Positions 43,257 through 51,574 of a stretch of DNA of 64,000 bases are shown here, piece by piece; positions within the stretch are counted from its first letter, which is position 1; every line of letters begins with the position of its first letter. The translations under genes were made by a program, and so were the position numbers. A model generated the notes under the pieces. The model saw only the letters and a program-made list of their open reading frames with translations, was not told where the DNA came from and searched no databases. Origin of the DNA: Geotoga petraea (lineage in GTDB: Bacteria > Thermotogota > Thermotogae > Petrotogales > Petrotogaceae); contig NZ_FMYV01000002.1 in NCBI RefSeq assembly GCF_900102615.1, positions 124,001 to 188,000 of the forward strand, given 5' to 3'.

Positions 43257-43941
43257 TTACTTAATTAAAATGGAAAAGATAAACAAAATATACGGAGATA
43301 AAATAAAAAATCATGTAATACACGACCTTGATTTGGAGATAAGAGAAAATTCTTTTGTTTCAATTATTGGGCAATCAGGTAGTGGTAAAACTACACTTCT
43401 CAATCTAATGGGAACATTGGATACTCAAACTTCAGGAGAAATAATTATAGATGGAATTAACACAGGGAATATGAGTAAAAAAGAATTAGCAGAATTAAGA
43501 AATAAAAAAATTGGATTCATATTTCAATTTCATTATCTTTTAAATGAGTTTACTGTTTTAGAGAATGTGTTAATACCTTATCAGATTTCTGGTAACAAAA
43601 TAAATCAAAAAGTAAAGAATAAAGCAAAAGAATTGTTAGAGTTAGTTGGTTTAAAAAACGTTATTAATTCGAATTCTAACAAAATATCTGGTGGTCAGCA
43701 ACAAAGAACTGCAATAGCAAGAAGCTTGATAAATGATCCGCCAATTATACTTGCAGATGAACCTACTGGTAACTTGGATTCAGATACAACAGAAGGTATA
43801 TACAATTTGTTTAGAAAAATACATAAAGAGTTAAACACTACCTTTGTGATAATAACTCATGATCAACATGTTGCTGAAAAAACGGATAGAATTATAGAAT
43901 TAAAAGATGGAAGAATTGAATCAGATATATATACTACATAA
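43249..43941 (+). CDS. LolD/MacB-type ABC transporter ATP-binding protein
   Basis: 230 residues, cytosolic partner of the FtsX permease. Walker A GQSGSGKTT, FIFQFHYLLNEFTVLENV (LolD-type), signature ISGGQQQRTAIARSL, Walker B IILADEPTGNLD and ITHDQHVAEKTDRI. SD GAGGTGATT. Last gene of the run starting at psuK; no clear terminator follows, only the AT-rich spacer. Confidence 0.94.
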   Translation: MDNYLIKMEKINKIYGDKIKNHVIHDLDLEIRENSFVSIIGQSGSGKTTLLNLMGTLDTQTSGEIIIDGINTGNMSKKELAELRNKKIGFIFQFHYLLNEFTVLENVLIPYQISGNKINQKVKNKAKELLELVGLKNVINSNSNKISGGQQQRTAIARSLINDPPIILADEPTGNLDSDTTEGIYNLFRKIHKELNTTFVIITHDQHVAEKTDRIIELKDGRIESDIYTT

Positions 43942-44553
43942 TAATATATCTGTTATATATTGTATATCTATATAATAATATTATTTTATTATTAATATAT
44001 AGCTATATATAATATCACATTTATATATAGCTATAATTTTATGTATAATATATAAATATTTATACACTATATTATAAAGTCTTTTTAATTTTTAATATCA
44101 AATTTTTTATTATGTGTGTAATATCAAAATGGTATAATATTTTTTGAGATGAAATTAATTTATTAAAAATAAATTTTTATTGATCTTGATTTTATTGACA
44201 AAAGAGCATAATTATTGTCGGAAAACCTAAGTTTTCCGACATATATTAAAAATATTTTGAAATAAAGCTTTAGAAAGGTGATTATATAAAGGGTTCAGAG
44301 GCCTCCTTTCAAAATCCTTTGTGTGGTGATTGTCATTTTAAAATGAACAAATACATTATTTAGTTTTTAAAAGCGTTTCTATGGCTAAAATACAAAGAGG
44401 GTATATTACAAAAAATATGTATATGAACAATATAAATATAAATATGCAAGATATAGTATATTATGATTTACTAAAAATAAATAAATTTATGAAACAATAA
44501 TAGTAATATAATGCAGTGTAAAATATAATATAAAATATATAAAAATATATACG
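43942..44553. other. 610-base AT-rich intergenic region with palindromes
   Basis: No credible gene. 43942-44060 is almost pure A/T with two AGCT-centred palindromes (ATATATAGCTATATAT at 43995-44010; TATAGCTATA at 44026-44035). An extended -10 (TGGTATAAT, 44131-44139) points right. A near-perfect operator-like inverted repeat is at 44217-44240. 44270-44340 holds a GC-richer patch around GAGGCCTC. The longest spacer in the window. Confidence 0.6.
44217..44240. repeat. Perfect inverted repeat, candidate TetR operator
   Basis: GTCGGAAAAC (44217-44226) and GTTTTCCGAC (44231-44240) around CTAA. Ten-base arms with a four-base centre suit a TetR-type operator, and a TetR gene starts 310 bases downstream. 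No T run follows directly, so a terminator is less likely. Confidence 0.5.
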
Positions 44554-45156
44554 ATGATAAATGAGGTGTTTTTTATAAAAATTAAAAAAAGTACTGAAAA
44601 GAAAATTGAAATATTATTAGATATTGCAAAAGCAGAAATGTTAGAAAAAGGTATATCAAATTTTAGTTTTGATAAAGTGATTTCTTCAACATCACTTAGT
44701 AAAGCTACAGTTTATAAAATATTTATAAATAAAGATGGTTTTATAAAAGCAGTTATAAGCTCTACTCTTGAGGATATTATTCCTCCTTTTAAAGAGTTAT
44801 TAAATAAATACAAATCTTTATCAGATGCTCTAAATGATTTGGAAAATATTAATTTTGACGCTAAAGCATGGATAGAACAATATCGCATAGAAGATCTTAT
44901 GGCACATAAAGAATATACAGAATTCATTAATAATTTTTATTATAAACATTTTGGACATTTGATAATGAATAAAATTAAAGAATTCCAAGATGATGGAGAT
45001 ATTAGGAATGATATAGAACCTATATATATATTTGAGTTTATTACTTCAGTTACTAAAGGAATGGGGATAATGTTGAAAGATAAAGATTACAAAAAAGTAG
45101 TTAATAATTACAGTAAATTAATAAAAAGTTCTTTGACTAATACAAGGGAGTTATGA
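44554..45156 (+). CDS. TetR-family transcriptional regulator
   Basis: About 200 residues. N-terminal TetR helix-turn-helix (ISNFSFDKVISSTSLSKATVYKIFINKDGFIKAV), then a helical ligand domain. The start is uncertain: ATG 44554 has no SD, whereas a good SD (GAGGTG, 44563-44568) is followed at ideal spacing by ATA (44575) rather than a standard start codon; GTG 44566 is part of the SD. Two bases separate it from the RNA methyltransferase gene. May bind the inverted repeat at 44217. Confidence 0.85.
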   Translation: MINEVFFIKIKKSTEKKIEILLDIAKAEMLEKGISNFSFDKVISSTSLSKATVYKIFINKDGFIKAVISSTLEDIIPPFKELLNKYKSLSDALNDLENINFDAKAWIEQYRIEDLMAHKEYTEFINNFYYKHFGHLIMNKIKEFQDDGDIRNDIEPIYIFEFITSVTKGMGIMLKDKDYKKVVNNYSKLIKSSLTNTREL

Positions 45157-45157
45157 A

Positions 45158-46264
45158 ATGTTACTATTAGCAAACACTTCACTGGGTTTAGAAAAAATAT
45201 TAAAACAAGAATTGAAAGAATTGAACTTCAAAATTAAAGATGTTAAAAATGGAATGGTTTATTTCAATGTAGAAGAAGAGAAAGTAAAAGATGTTAAAAA
45301 GATCAGAACGGCAGAAAGAATTTATTTAATTATGAAAGAGTTTAAGTTTAAAAAATTAGATGATTATTTTGAAAATATATACAGAATTAGGTGGAATGAA
45401 TATTTTGATATTAAAGACAGGGTTATTATCGATAAAGTCATATTGAACAGTAAATATCATAAATCACAAAAAACCTTTCAATCTCTAACCCAAAAAGCTG
45501 TCTATAAAAGTATGATGGATGAGTATAAAATAGATTTTATGATGGAGAGTAAAAATACATACAAATTAAGAGTCTTTATCTTTGGTATAAAAGCAGTTGT
45601 TGCAATGGACTTATCTGGGGATCCTTTACACAAGAGAAATTATAGAAAGTTTATTTCCAAAGCCCCTTTAAAAGAACATATAGCTTCTGCGCTTATAATA
45701 AACTCTGGCTGGAATAAAAAATCTCCGTTAATAGATCCTTTTTGTGGAAGTGGAACAATTCCTTTAGAAGCAGGATTAATTGCTGCAGGTATACCAGCTG
45801 GGTTCTTAAGAGAATATGACTTTGAGAAGATGAAAAAGTTCAAGGAAATAATTGAAAACAATAAAATTAATGAAGAAAATAAGATATTTAATAATCCGAA
45901 AATAATAGGAACAGATAAAGAAGACGATATGATAGAAACATCAAGAAAAAATTATGATAACATAGGTTTAAATTTGAACATATCCTTTTATAAATCAAGT
46001 ATGGAAAAAGTAAAAAATGATTTTGATGAAAAGGGAGTTATAATTACCAATCCACCATATGGAGTCAGGTTAGAAGATAATAAACAAGCTATTAAATTGG
46101 TTAATCAGATGCGATACTTAAAAAAAGAATTTTCTGGTTGGGGACTTACCGTGATAACTAGTTTAAAAGATTTTGAAAAATATTTTGACATGAAGGCCTA
46201 TTCAAAAATAGACATATTAAATGGAAAAATAAAATCTTATATTTTCACTTATAAGGAGATATAA
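45158..46264 (+). CDS. THUMP-domain class I RNA methyltransferase (RlmL/Trm14-like)
   Basis: 368 residues. N-terminal THUMP region (residues about 40-150) and C-terminal Rossmann methyltransferase with DPFCGSGTIPLEAGLIAAGIPAG and the N6/N2-type motif NPPYGVRL. This COG0116 architecture makes m2G in 23S rRNA (RlmL N-half) or in tRNA (TrmN/Trm14). Which one cannot be decided from sequence. SD GGGAG. Coupled to TetR upstream and the peptidase gene downstream. Confidence 0.92.
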   Translation: MLLLANTSLGLEKILKQELKELNFKIKDVKNGMVYFNVEEEKVKDVKKIRTAERIYLIMKEFKFKKLDDYFENIYRIRWNEYFDIKDRVIIDKVILNSKYHKSQKTFQSLTQKAVYKSMMDEYKIDFMMESKNTYKLRVFIFGIKAVVAMDLSGDPLHKRNYRKFISKAPLKEHIASALIINSGWNKKSPLIDPFCGSGTIPLEAGLIAAGIPAGFLREYDFEKMKKFKEIIENNKINEENKIFNNPKIIGTDKEDDMIETSRKNYDNIGLNLNISFYKSSMEKVKNDFDEKGVIITNPPYGVRLEDNKQAIKLVNQMRYLKKEFSGWGLTVITSLKDFEKYFDMKAYSKIDILNGKIKSYIFTYKEI

Positions 46265-46265
46265 C

Positions 46266-47510
46266 ATGAAAATAAAAGTTTTTATCTTAATATCTTTAAT
46301 TTTATCTATTCTTATTTTTTCTGCTACAGGAGAATTCTACTATAATTACAAGCCCAAAAATGAATCAACAGATATTACTAATGTGTTAGCTAATGAAGAT
46401 CTTTTGAATAGATTAGAAGAAATTATTGAAAAAAATAATTATTTTATTGGCATTGATATAGATGATATTAAAGGAAATGATGTTGTATCTATAAATTCTG
46501 AAAAATATTTTCGTCCAGCTTCTTTAACAAAATTGATAACCACATATCTGTCAATAGATGAATTTGGTTTGGATAAGAATTTTTATACTTATATCTATTT
46601 AGAAGAAACTCCAAAAAGTCAGCTAAATTCTAATGTATATATACAAGGGAAAGGAGATCCTTTTTTAACTGTTGAAGAGTATAAAAGCTTTCTTAACAAG
46701 CTTAAATTAAGTGGTGTTGATACTATATATGGTGACCTAATATTTGACTTTACTTATTTTAAAAAAGTTGGATATGGAGAGGGTTGGATATGGAACGACC
46801 CACAACCACAAATCCTTCCATTAAATATCTGGACTAATAACAATGCCATATCAAAAGAAACAACATACGAAAGTCAAAAAGATAGAATAAAGTATTTAAC
46901 AGTATATCTACTAAATGATTTAGGAATAAATTTTCAAGGCGAAATATATGAAGATAAAGTCCCAGAAAATTACAATCCCTTTTTTACTAACAGTTCTGAA
47001 AAATTGGAAAGTATTTTAGAATTTATGAATAGAGAAAGTGATAATTTCATATCAGAACATTTATTCAGATATTTACTAAACGAATGGGATATGGGAATGA
47101 ATTATTCATATAAAGACATAATAAACAAAATCAATGAAAAAATAGAATTTATAAATAAAGAGTTTATAATAACTGATGGCACAGGGCTATCTACATATAA
47201 TTTAGTAACCCCATCGATAATGAATAAAATTATCTTAAAAATCGTGGATGAAGTTTCACTTGAAAAAACAAAATATTTATTAACAACTTCTTTTGAAAAA
47301 GGTGTTTTTTATAATAGATATAATAAATCGAATTTATGGGTAAAAACCGGCACATTGTTCACTGATTCTGCAATATCGGGAATTCTCGAAAGTTCTAATA
47401 ATAATTTTTACATTTTTACCATATTAATAAATAATTCAGTACAAGACATGAATGACATAAAAGATTTGGAGATAAAATTAATTGAAATTATTTATAAATA
47501 CTTAAACTAA
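46266..47510 (+). CDS. D-alanyl-D-alanine carboxypeptidase/endopeptidase (PBP4, S13 family)
   Basis: Periplasmic peptidoglycan-editing serine peptidase, 414 residues with a signal peptide (MKIKVFILISLILSILIFSA). Penicillin-binding motifs in order: SxxK in RPASLTKLITT, SxN in ESDNFISEHLF, KTG in WVKTGTLF. The insert between SxxK and SxN is shorter than in E. coli DacB (477 residues). AAGGAG SD; one base after the methyltransferase stop. Transcript ends at 47507-47534. Confidence 0.93.
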   Translation: MKIKVFILISLILSILIFSATGEFYYNYKPKNESTDITNVLANEDLLNRLEEIIEKNNYFIGIDIDDIKGNDVVSINSEKYFRPASLTKLITTYLSIDEFGLDKNFYTYIYLEETPKSQLNSNVYIQGKGDPFLTVEEYKSFLNKLKLSGVDTIYGDLIFDFTYFKKVGYGEGWIWNDPQPQILPLNIWTNNNAISKETTYESQKDRIKYLTVYLLNDLGINFQGEIYEDKVPENYNPFFTNSSEKLESILEFMNRESDNFISEHLFRYLLNEWDMGMNYSYKDIINKINEKIEFINKEFIITDGTGLSTYNLVTPSIMNKIILKIVDEVSLEKTKYLLTTSFEKGVFYNRYNKSNLWVKTGTLFTDSAISGILESSNNNFYIFTILINNSVQDMNDIKDLEIKLIEIIYKYLN

Positions 47511-47534
47511 AACCAGCTAAAGAGCTGGTTTTAG
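47507..47534. terminator. Convergent terminator
   Basis: CTAAAACCAGCT (47507-47518) pairs perfectly with AGCTGGTTTTAG (47523-47534), loop AAAG; the A and T runs are part of the stem, so it can serve both converging genes. Confidence 0.8.
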
Positions 47535-47535
47535 T

Positions 47536-48753
47536 TTATTGATAAATATTTAATTTTAAATAATCAGGAATTCCATTTTTATATGGAGGTGTGAATTCTC
47601 CTTCTATTAGAGGTTTACAATATTCTAAAAACTTTTCAGTTACATATAAACCATCTTCAGAAATAAATTCTTTTGGAAGGTATTTAGTACCATTTGCAAT
47701 TTTATTCAATTTTTCTAACTTGAAGTCTATCTTGTATGGGTTATTTGATACTCTTTCAAAGATCACCATATAACCACTTATTCCATTAGTGGCAAACTCT
47801 ACAGCTTTTTCTCCAGCTTTTATAGCTTCTTCTACATCGGTTAAAGAAGATAAATGTCTTCCGCTCCTCTGTAGATAGTCTGGGATTGCAGTATGAACTT
47901 TAAGCCCCAATTCGTTATGGACCATATCAGATATAACTTTTCCTGCGTATCCTAATTGTTTATTACCAAAATTATCTTTGTATCCTAAATCAGAAACAAA
48001 ATTATTGTCAGGATATTTTATTCCTTCTGATACAGCAATAGAGCAGTAACCATCATCATTTATAAAGTCGTTTATCTTATTGAAAAATTTTACTTTATCA
48101 AAAGGTACTTCTGGAAGAAGTATTATATGTGGCCCAAATTTGTTGTTTATATTAGCCATAGCAGTTGATGCAGCTAACCAACCTGCATGCCTTCCCATTG
48201 TTTCAAGAACAAATACTTTAGTTGAATCTTTAGACATGCTTTTTACATCTATGCTTCCTTCTAAAATGGAAGTAGCTAAATATTTTGCAGACGAACCAAA
48301 ACCAGGAGTATGATCCGTATAAGGAAGATCATTATCTACTGTCTTGGGAATACCAATAACTTTTAAATCATAATTAATTGATTTAGCATAATTAGATATT
48401 TTATTTGCGGTATCCATAGAATCATTACCCCCGTTATAAAAGAAAAAACCTATATTATACTTTTTAAAAATTTCAAAAATTGTGGTAAAAATTGGATCGT
48501 TATCGTCTTTAATTTTTCTTCTACATGAACCAAAAGTACTTGAAGGAGTATATTTGAGTAATTCAATTTCTTTATTTGGTAAATTTTTCATGTTAATTAA
48601 ATTCTCACCAATTATTCCGTTAATTCCGTTAATAGCAACATAAATGTTGTCAATGCTTGACGATTTAAAAGAACTTCTAACTACACCATAAGCAGAAGCA
48701 TTTATAACACTTGTTACTCCACCGGATTGAGCATAAACCGCGTTCTTCCCCAT
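47536..48753 (-). CDS. 6-phosphofructokinase, probably pyrophosphate-dependent
   Basis: Phosphorylates fructose 6-phosphate in glycolysis. 405 residues, long PFK form. The phosphoryl-donor loop reads NGGNDSMDTA (Asp where ATP enzymes have Gly) and the catalytic loop PKTVDNDLPYTDHTPGFGS has Lys before TxDND, both marks of PPi-dependent PFK. ETMGRHAGWLAAST binds the sugar phosphate. Donor choice is inferred from these residues. The gene starts 22 bases after the Cas6 gene, so the two appear to share a transcript. Confidence 0.92.
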   Translation of the reverse strand: MGKNAVYAQSGGVTSVINASAYGVVRSSFKSSSIDNIYVAINGINGIIGENLINMKNLPNKEIELLKYTPSSTFGSCRRKIKDDNDPIFTTIFEIFKKYNIGFFFYNGGNDSMDTANKISNYAKSINYDLKVIGIPKTVDNDLPYTDHTPGFGSSAKYLATSILEGSIDVKSMSKDSTKVFVLETMGRHAGWLAASTAMANINNKFGPHIILLPEVPFDKVKFFNKINDFINDDGYCSIAVSEGIKYPDNNFVSDLGYKDNFGNKQLGYAGKVISDMVHNELGLKVHTAIPDYLQRSGRHLSSLTDVEEAIKAGEKAVEFATNGISGYMVIFERVSNNPYKIDFKLEKLNKIANGTKYLPKEFISEDGLYVTEKFLEYCKPLIEGEFTPPYKNGIPDYLKLNIYQ

Positions 48754-48774
48754 TATTATAACCCCCCTACTATT

Positions 48775-49563
48775 TTATCTAAAAGCAAATTTCTCTTCTT
48801 GGCTTAATTGTGTAGTATAATTGTCTTTATCAGCTGGAATTACCATTCCAAAACCTTGTGCATTTTTGGCTCCTAACCCTGAGTTGAGAGTCAATGATAT
48901 TAGTTCTTTGTTTCCTTTTAACTTAAAATACCCTGTCCAGCCTTTGATGATTATTCCTTTATAAAAAAGGAGTTTTTCATTTTTTTCAGTAATACCATAA
49001 GGTTCTATTGATAAACATTTTCTTTTAGTTTCTATTCCAAGGGCGTTGGCTTTTCTTTTTAAATTTTCTTCTACAAGCTTCTTAAAATCGGTAGAGTATG
49101 GCGAAAAGTAGTGCGTGTATCTATTTCCATTAGGTAAAATTATAGTAGAATAAGTTGTAATAGGAGAAAGTGTTTTAACTAATAGGGTTTCATTAGTGGT
49201 TTCGATAACCATTTCAGTCTTTTTCAAAGTAAAATAGTTTCTCTCAACTCTAAATACTTCTTCAGATTCAATAGATTTGAATATTGCATCGATAATCTCT
49301 TGCATAGGTGATGCAAAATAGACTACAAAAGAACCATAGAATTTCATTCTTTTATGCTCTACCTTGAAAGAGCTCAAAGGGTAAATCCTTGAAAATGTGA
49401 AGAGTTTAAGCTTCTTATTATCAATCAAAGTCCCATCATCATGGTATTCAGGAATAGCGTCTGACATTAAATTGTAAAACATCCCTTGTAGTGGTCTGTT
49501 ATAATGAACAGGTAAATCAACCATTTCGTTATTAACCGGCTTGAACTCCAACTTAATTACCAT
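48775..49563 (-). CDS. cas6: CRISPR-associated endoribonuclease Cas6 (orphan in this window)
   Basis: Processes pre-crRNA repeats. About 262 residues. Start LPVHYNRPLQGMFYNLMSD and LKLFTFSRIYPLSSF are typical Cas6 RAMP features; His41 (PEYHDDG) fits the catalytic His position; the C-terminal glycine-rich loop GLGAKNAQGFGMV is diagnostic. ATG 49563 follows TTGGGGGGAT; an earlier in-frame ATG at 49578 lacks an SD. No other cas gene or repeat array lies within the window on either side; its neighbours are PPi-PFK and MalK. Confidence 0.92.
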   Translation of the reverse strand: MVIKLEFKPVNNEMVDLPVHYNRPLQGMFYNLMSDAIPEYHDDGTLIDNKKLKLFTFSRIYPLSSFKVEHKRMKFYGSFVVYFASPMQEIIDAIFKSIESEEVFRVERNYFTLKKTEMVIETTNETLLVKTLSPITTYSTIILPNGNRYTHYFSPYSTDFKKLVEENLKRKANALGIETKRKCLSIEPYGITEKNEKLLFYKGIIIKGWTGYFKLKGNKELISLTLNSGLGAKNAQGFGMVIPADKDNYTTQLSQEEKFAFR

Positions 49564-49672
49564 TAAAAATCCCCCCAAACCAAATTTAACATTTTTATAC
49601 TTTACAATTTTATTTAAAAATAACGTAATTATTATATCAAAATCATTAAAATAAAAAAAATATAATTATTAA

Positions 49673-49703
49673 TTAAAAATAAACCCGGGAATTCCGGGTT
49701 TAT
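49673..49703 (-). terminator. Intrinsic terminator of the yefM-malK transcript
   Basis: ATAAACCCGG (49679-49688) pairs with CCGGGTTTAT (49694-49703), loop GAATT. On the minus strand it is followed by TTTTTAATT. Separates malK from cas6. Confidence 0.75.
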
Positions 49704-49716
49704 TATTTATTTCAAT

Positions 49717-50826
49717 CTAAAATATAGCTTCTTCAGTTTCTTTATCGAAAGCATGCATTGCATTCATATCAAAAACTAATTCCATTTCTTGCATTGCTTC
49801 CGCTTCTGTTCTTGGGGTAACTTTTGCTGTAAATGATTGATCTGATATCGCAGCATGTAATAAAGTTTCAGCGCCAAGAGGTTCAACAACTTCTATTTTT
49901 GCTTTTAAAACGTTGCCTTCGTGATTTCCTTCTTTTTCTTCATAGAAAGCTTTATCATATATATCTTCAGGCCTAATTCCAAAAAGAACTTCTTTATCAA
50001 TATAATCTTCAAAATGGTTTTCGTATTGTTCAGGTACTTTAAGATTTATGCCTTCATGCTTTAACCATATTCCGTTTTCTCTTATAACTTTTACAGTCAT
50101 AAAATTCATAGCAGGTGTACCAATAAAACCGGCAACAAAAACATTTCTTGGTTGATGATAAACTTCGTGTGGTGTACCGATTTGTTGTACCCAACCATCT
50201 TTTAAAATAACAATCTTGTCTGCCATTGTCATAGCTTCAACTTGATCGTGAGTAACATATGCTATTGTTGCATTTAATCTTAAATGAAGTTTTTTAAGCT
50301 CAGCTCTCATTTGAACTCTTAATTTAGCATCTAAGTTAGATAAAGGTTCATCAAACAAAAACACTTTAGGGTCTCTAACAATAGCTCTACCAACTGCAAC
50401 CCTCTGCCTTTGACCACCTGAAAGTTGTTTTGGTTTATTTTCTAATAAATGTTCAATATCTAAAATTTTCGCAGCATTTTTAACTCTTTTATCAATTACG
50501 GATTTATCCATTTTTCTTAATTTTAAACCAAAAGCCATGTTATCATATACTGACATATGAGGATATAAAGCATAGTTCTGAAAAACCATAGCAATGTCTC
50601 TATCTTTAGGTTCTACATCGTTAACAACATTTCCATCGATTTTAATTGTACCTTTTGAAATATCTTCTAACCCCGCAATCATTCTCAATGTTGTTGTTTT
50701 ACCACATCCAGAAGGACCCAACAAAACTACAAATTGTTTGTCTCCAATTGTAAATTCAGCATCTTTAACAGCGTGAAATCCATTAGGATAAATCTTGTTT
50801 ACTTTTGTTAATACAACGTCTCCCAT
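49717..50826 (-). CDS. Sugar ABC transporter ATP-binding protein (MalK/UgpC/MsmX type)
   Basis: Cytosolic ATPase energising carbohydrate importers; about 369 residues. Walker A GPSGCGKTT, signature LSGGQRQRVAVGRAI, Walker B VFLFDEPLSNLDAKLR, H-loop YVTHDQVEAMTMADKI, and the C-terminal MalK-type OB/TOBE regulatory domain (FGIRPEDI). ATG 50826 follows GGAGGTG. No permease or binding protein adjoins it, so it is probably a shared MsmX-like ATPase. It follows the yefM-like gene by 18 bases with no promoter of its own visible. Confidence 0.95.
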   Translation of the reverse strand: MGDVVLTKVNKIYPNGFHAVKDAEFTIGDKQFVVLLGPSGCGKTTTLRMIAGLEDISKGTIKIDGNVVNDVEPKDRDIAMVFQNYALYPHMSVYDNMAFGLKLRKMDKSVIDKRVKNAAKILDIEHLLENKPKQLSGGQRQRVAVGRAIVRDPKVFLFDEPLSNLDAKLRVQMRAELKKLHLRLNATIAYVTHDQVEAMTMADKIVILKDGWVQQIGTPHEVYHQPRNVFVAGFIGTPAMNFMTVKVIRENGIWLKHEGINLKVPEQYENHFEDYIDKEVLFGIRPEDIYDKAFYEEKEGNHEGNVLKAKIEVVEPLGAETLLHAAISDQSFTAKVTPRTEAEAMQEMELVFDMNAMHAFDKETEEAIF

Positions 50827-50844
50827 TTTCAGCACCTCCGAGTG

Positions 50845-51099
50845 TTATAAATCAAAATCTTTAAAAAACTTTTTGAAATTTTTATATTCCTCAAGATCAT
50901 CTATTTCTAAAAGAGATAAATCCTTTATTTCATCTATAAACTTAAGAATATTGTTATACTTTTCGTAGTTAACAATAATAGATTCAGGTTTTCCATTTTT
51001 TGTAATAATTATATCTGATTTTTTTGATTTTTCAATTACTTCGGAAAATTTTGCTTTTGCTATGGCAATGCTATAAAATTTTATGTCATCTAAATTCAT
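50845..51099 (-). CDS. Phd/YefM-family antitoxin-like protein without an adjacent toxin
   Basis: 84 residues. The N-terminal Phd/YefM fold is clear (AIAKAKFSEVIEKSKKSDIIITKNGKPESIIVNYEKY); the acidic, Phe-rich C-terminus (EEYKNFKKFFKDFDL) resembles a toxin-neutralising tail. No RelE/YoeB, Doc or PIN-type toxin gene lies beside it: malK is downstream and a terminator upstream. YefM proteins repress their own promoter by binding palindromes, and a perfect one overlaps the -10 box here. Confidence 0.82.
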   Translation of the reverse strand: MNLDDIKFYSIAIAKAKFSEVIEKSKKSDIIITKNGKPESIIVNYEKYNNILKFIDEIKDLSLLEIDDLEEYKNFKKFFKDFDL

Positions 51100-51111
51100 A
51101 TTTCACCTCTC

Positions 51112-51129
51112 TGACTATAATTATAGTCA
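51112..51129. promoter_or_regulatory. 18-bp perfect palindrome, probable YefM operator
   Basis: TGACTATAATTATAGTCA, wholly symmetric. It contains the -10 box of the minus-strand promoter and ends 12 bases before the yefM start, a position suited to autorepression. Confidence 0.75.
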
Positions 51130-51148
51130 AAATAAAAATAAAAGTCAA
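51120..51148 (-). promoter_or_regulatory. Consensus promoter of yefM-malK
   Basis: On the minus strand TTGACT (complement of 51143-51148) and a perfect TATAAT (complement of 51120-51125) with exactly 17 bases between. One of the strongest promoters in the window. Confidence 0.8.
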
Positions 51149-51170
51149 ATCTTCATTAATTCTTATATAT

Positions 51171-51208
51171 AAAAAAATAAAGCATAATTGGTAATAATTA
51201 TGCTTTAT
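51171..51208 (-). terminator. Intrinsic terminator after the coiled-coil gene
   Basis: ATAAAGCATAATT (51177-51189) pairs with AATTATGCTTTAT (51196-51208), 13 pairs; on the minus strand a run of seven T follows. It isolates yefM-malK from the upstream operon. Confidence 0.8.
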
Positions 51209-51223
51209 TGGTGATAATTGTTT

Positions 51224-51574
51224 TTATCCGCTTTTATCTATTTTTTTTCTTCTTAATCCTTCTTGAACATTATAATACCCTTTTTTAATCGCGTTTTTAC
51301 CCTTTTGTAAATTCATTTGATCTTTTTTTAAGTTTGAGATTTTTTCTTCAACAATTTTTTTTCTTTCTTCATCTTTTTTGATTATGTCTTTTAATATATT
51401 TTTTACTTTTTCATCATCAAAAAAGTTTTCTAATTTTTTAAAAGTTTTCATTCTTGAATCCATGATAGAGTTGTACTTTATAAAATCATCACTTTTAATG
51501 GCATCATCAAGGCTTTTTTCTATGTTTGATAGTTCTTCTATTAATAAGTTTAGTTCTTGTTTAAATTCGCTCAT
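51224..51574 (-). CDS. Coiled-coil protein of unknown function
   Basis: About 116 residues, strongly helical and charged (ELNLLIEELSNIEKSLDDAI; KDEERKKIVEEKISNLKKDQ), with a basic C-terminus. The pattern resembles small flagellar export chaperones (FliT/FlgN type), but I cannot confirm this. ATG 51574 lies inside the end of the radical SAM gene, overlapping by 14 bases, so the two are translationally coupled. Last gene of the holding operon, ended by the terminator at 51171. Confidence 0.6.
   Translation of the reverse strand: MSEFKQELNLLIEELSNIEKSLDDAIKSDDFIKYNSIMDSRMKTFKKLENFFDDEKVKNILKDIIKKDEERKKIVEEKISNLKKDQMNLQKGKNAIKKGYYNVQEGLRRKKIDKSG

Noticed and set aside
44195-44200. Perfect TTGACA as a -35 box in the spacer
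   Set aside because: No -10-like hexamer lies 16-18 bases downstream; that position is occupied by the inverted repeat.
44417-44500. 27-codon ORF in the AT-rich spacer, ATG to TAA
   Set aside because: The nearest SD (AGAGGG) is about 16 bases away, composition matches the AT-rich background, and there is no recognisable peptide feature.
48700-51200. CRISPR array near cas6
   Set aside because: No direct repeats with regular unique spacers were found in this stretch or in any spacer of the window.
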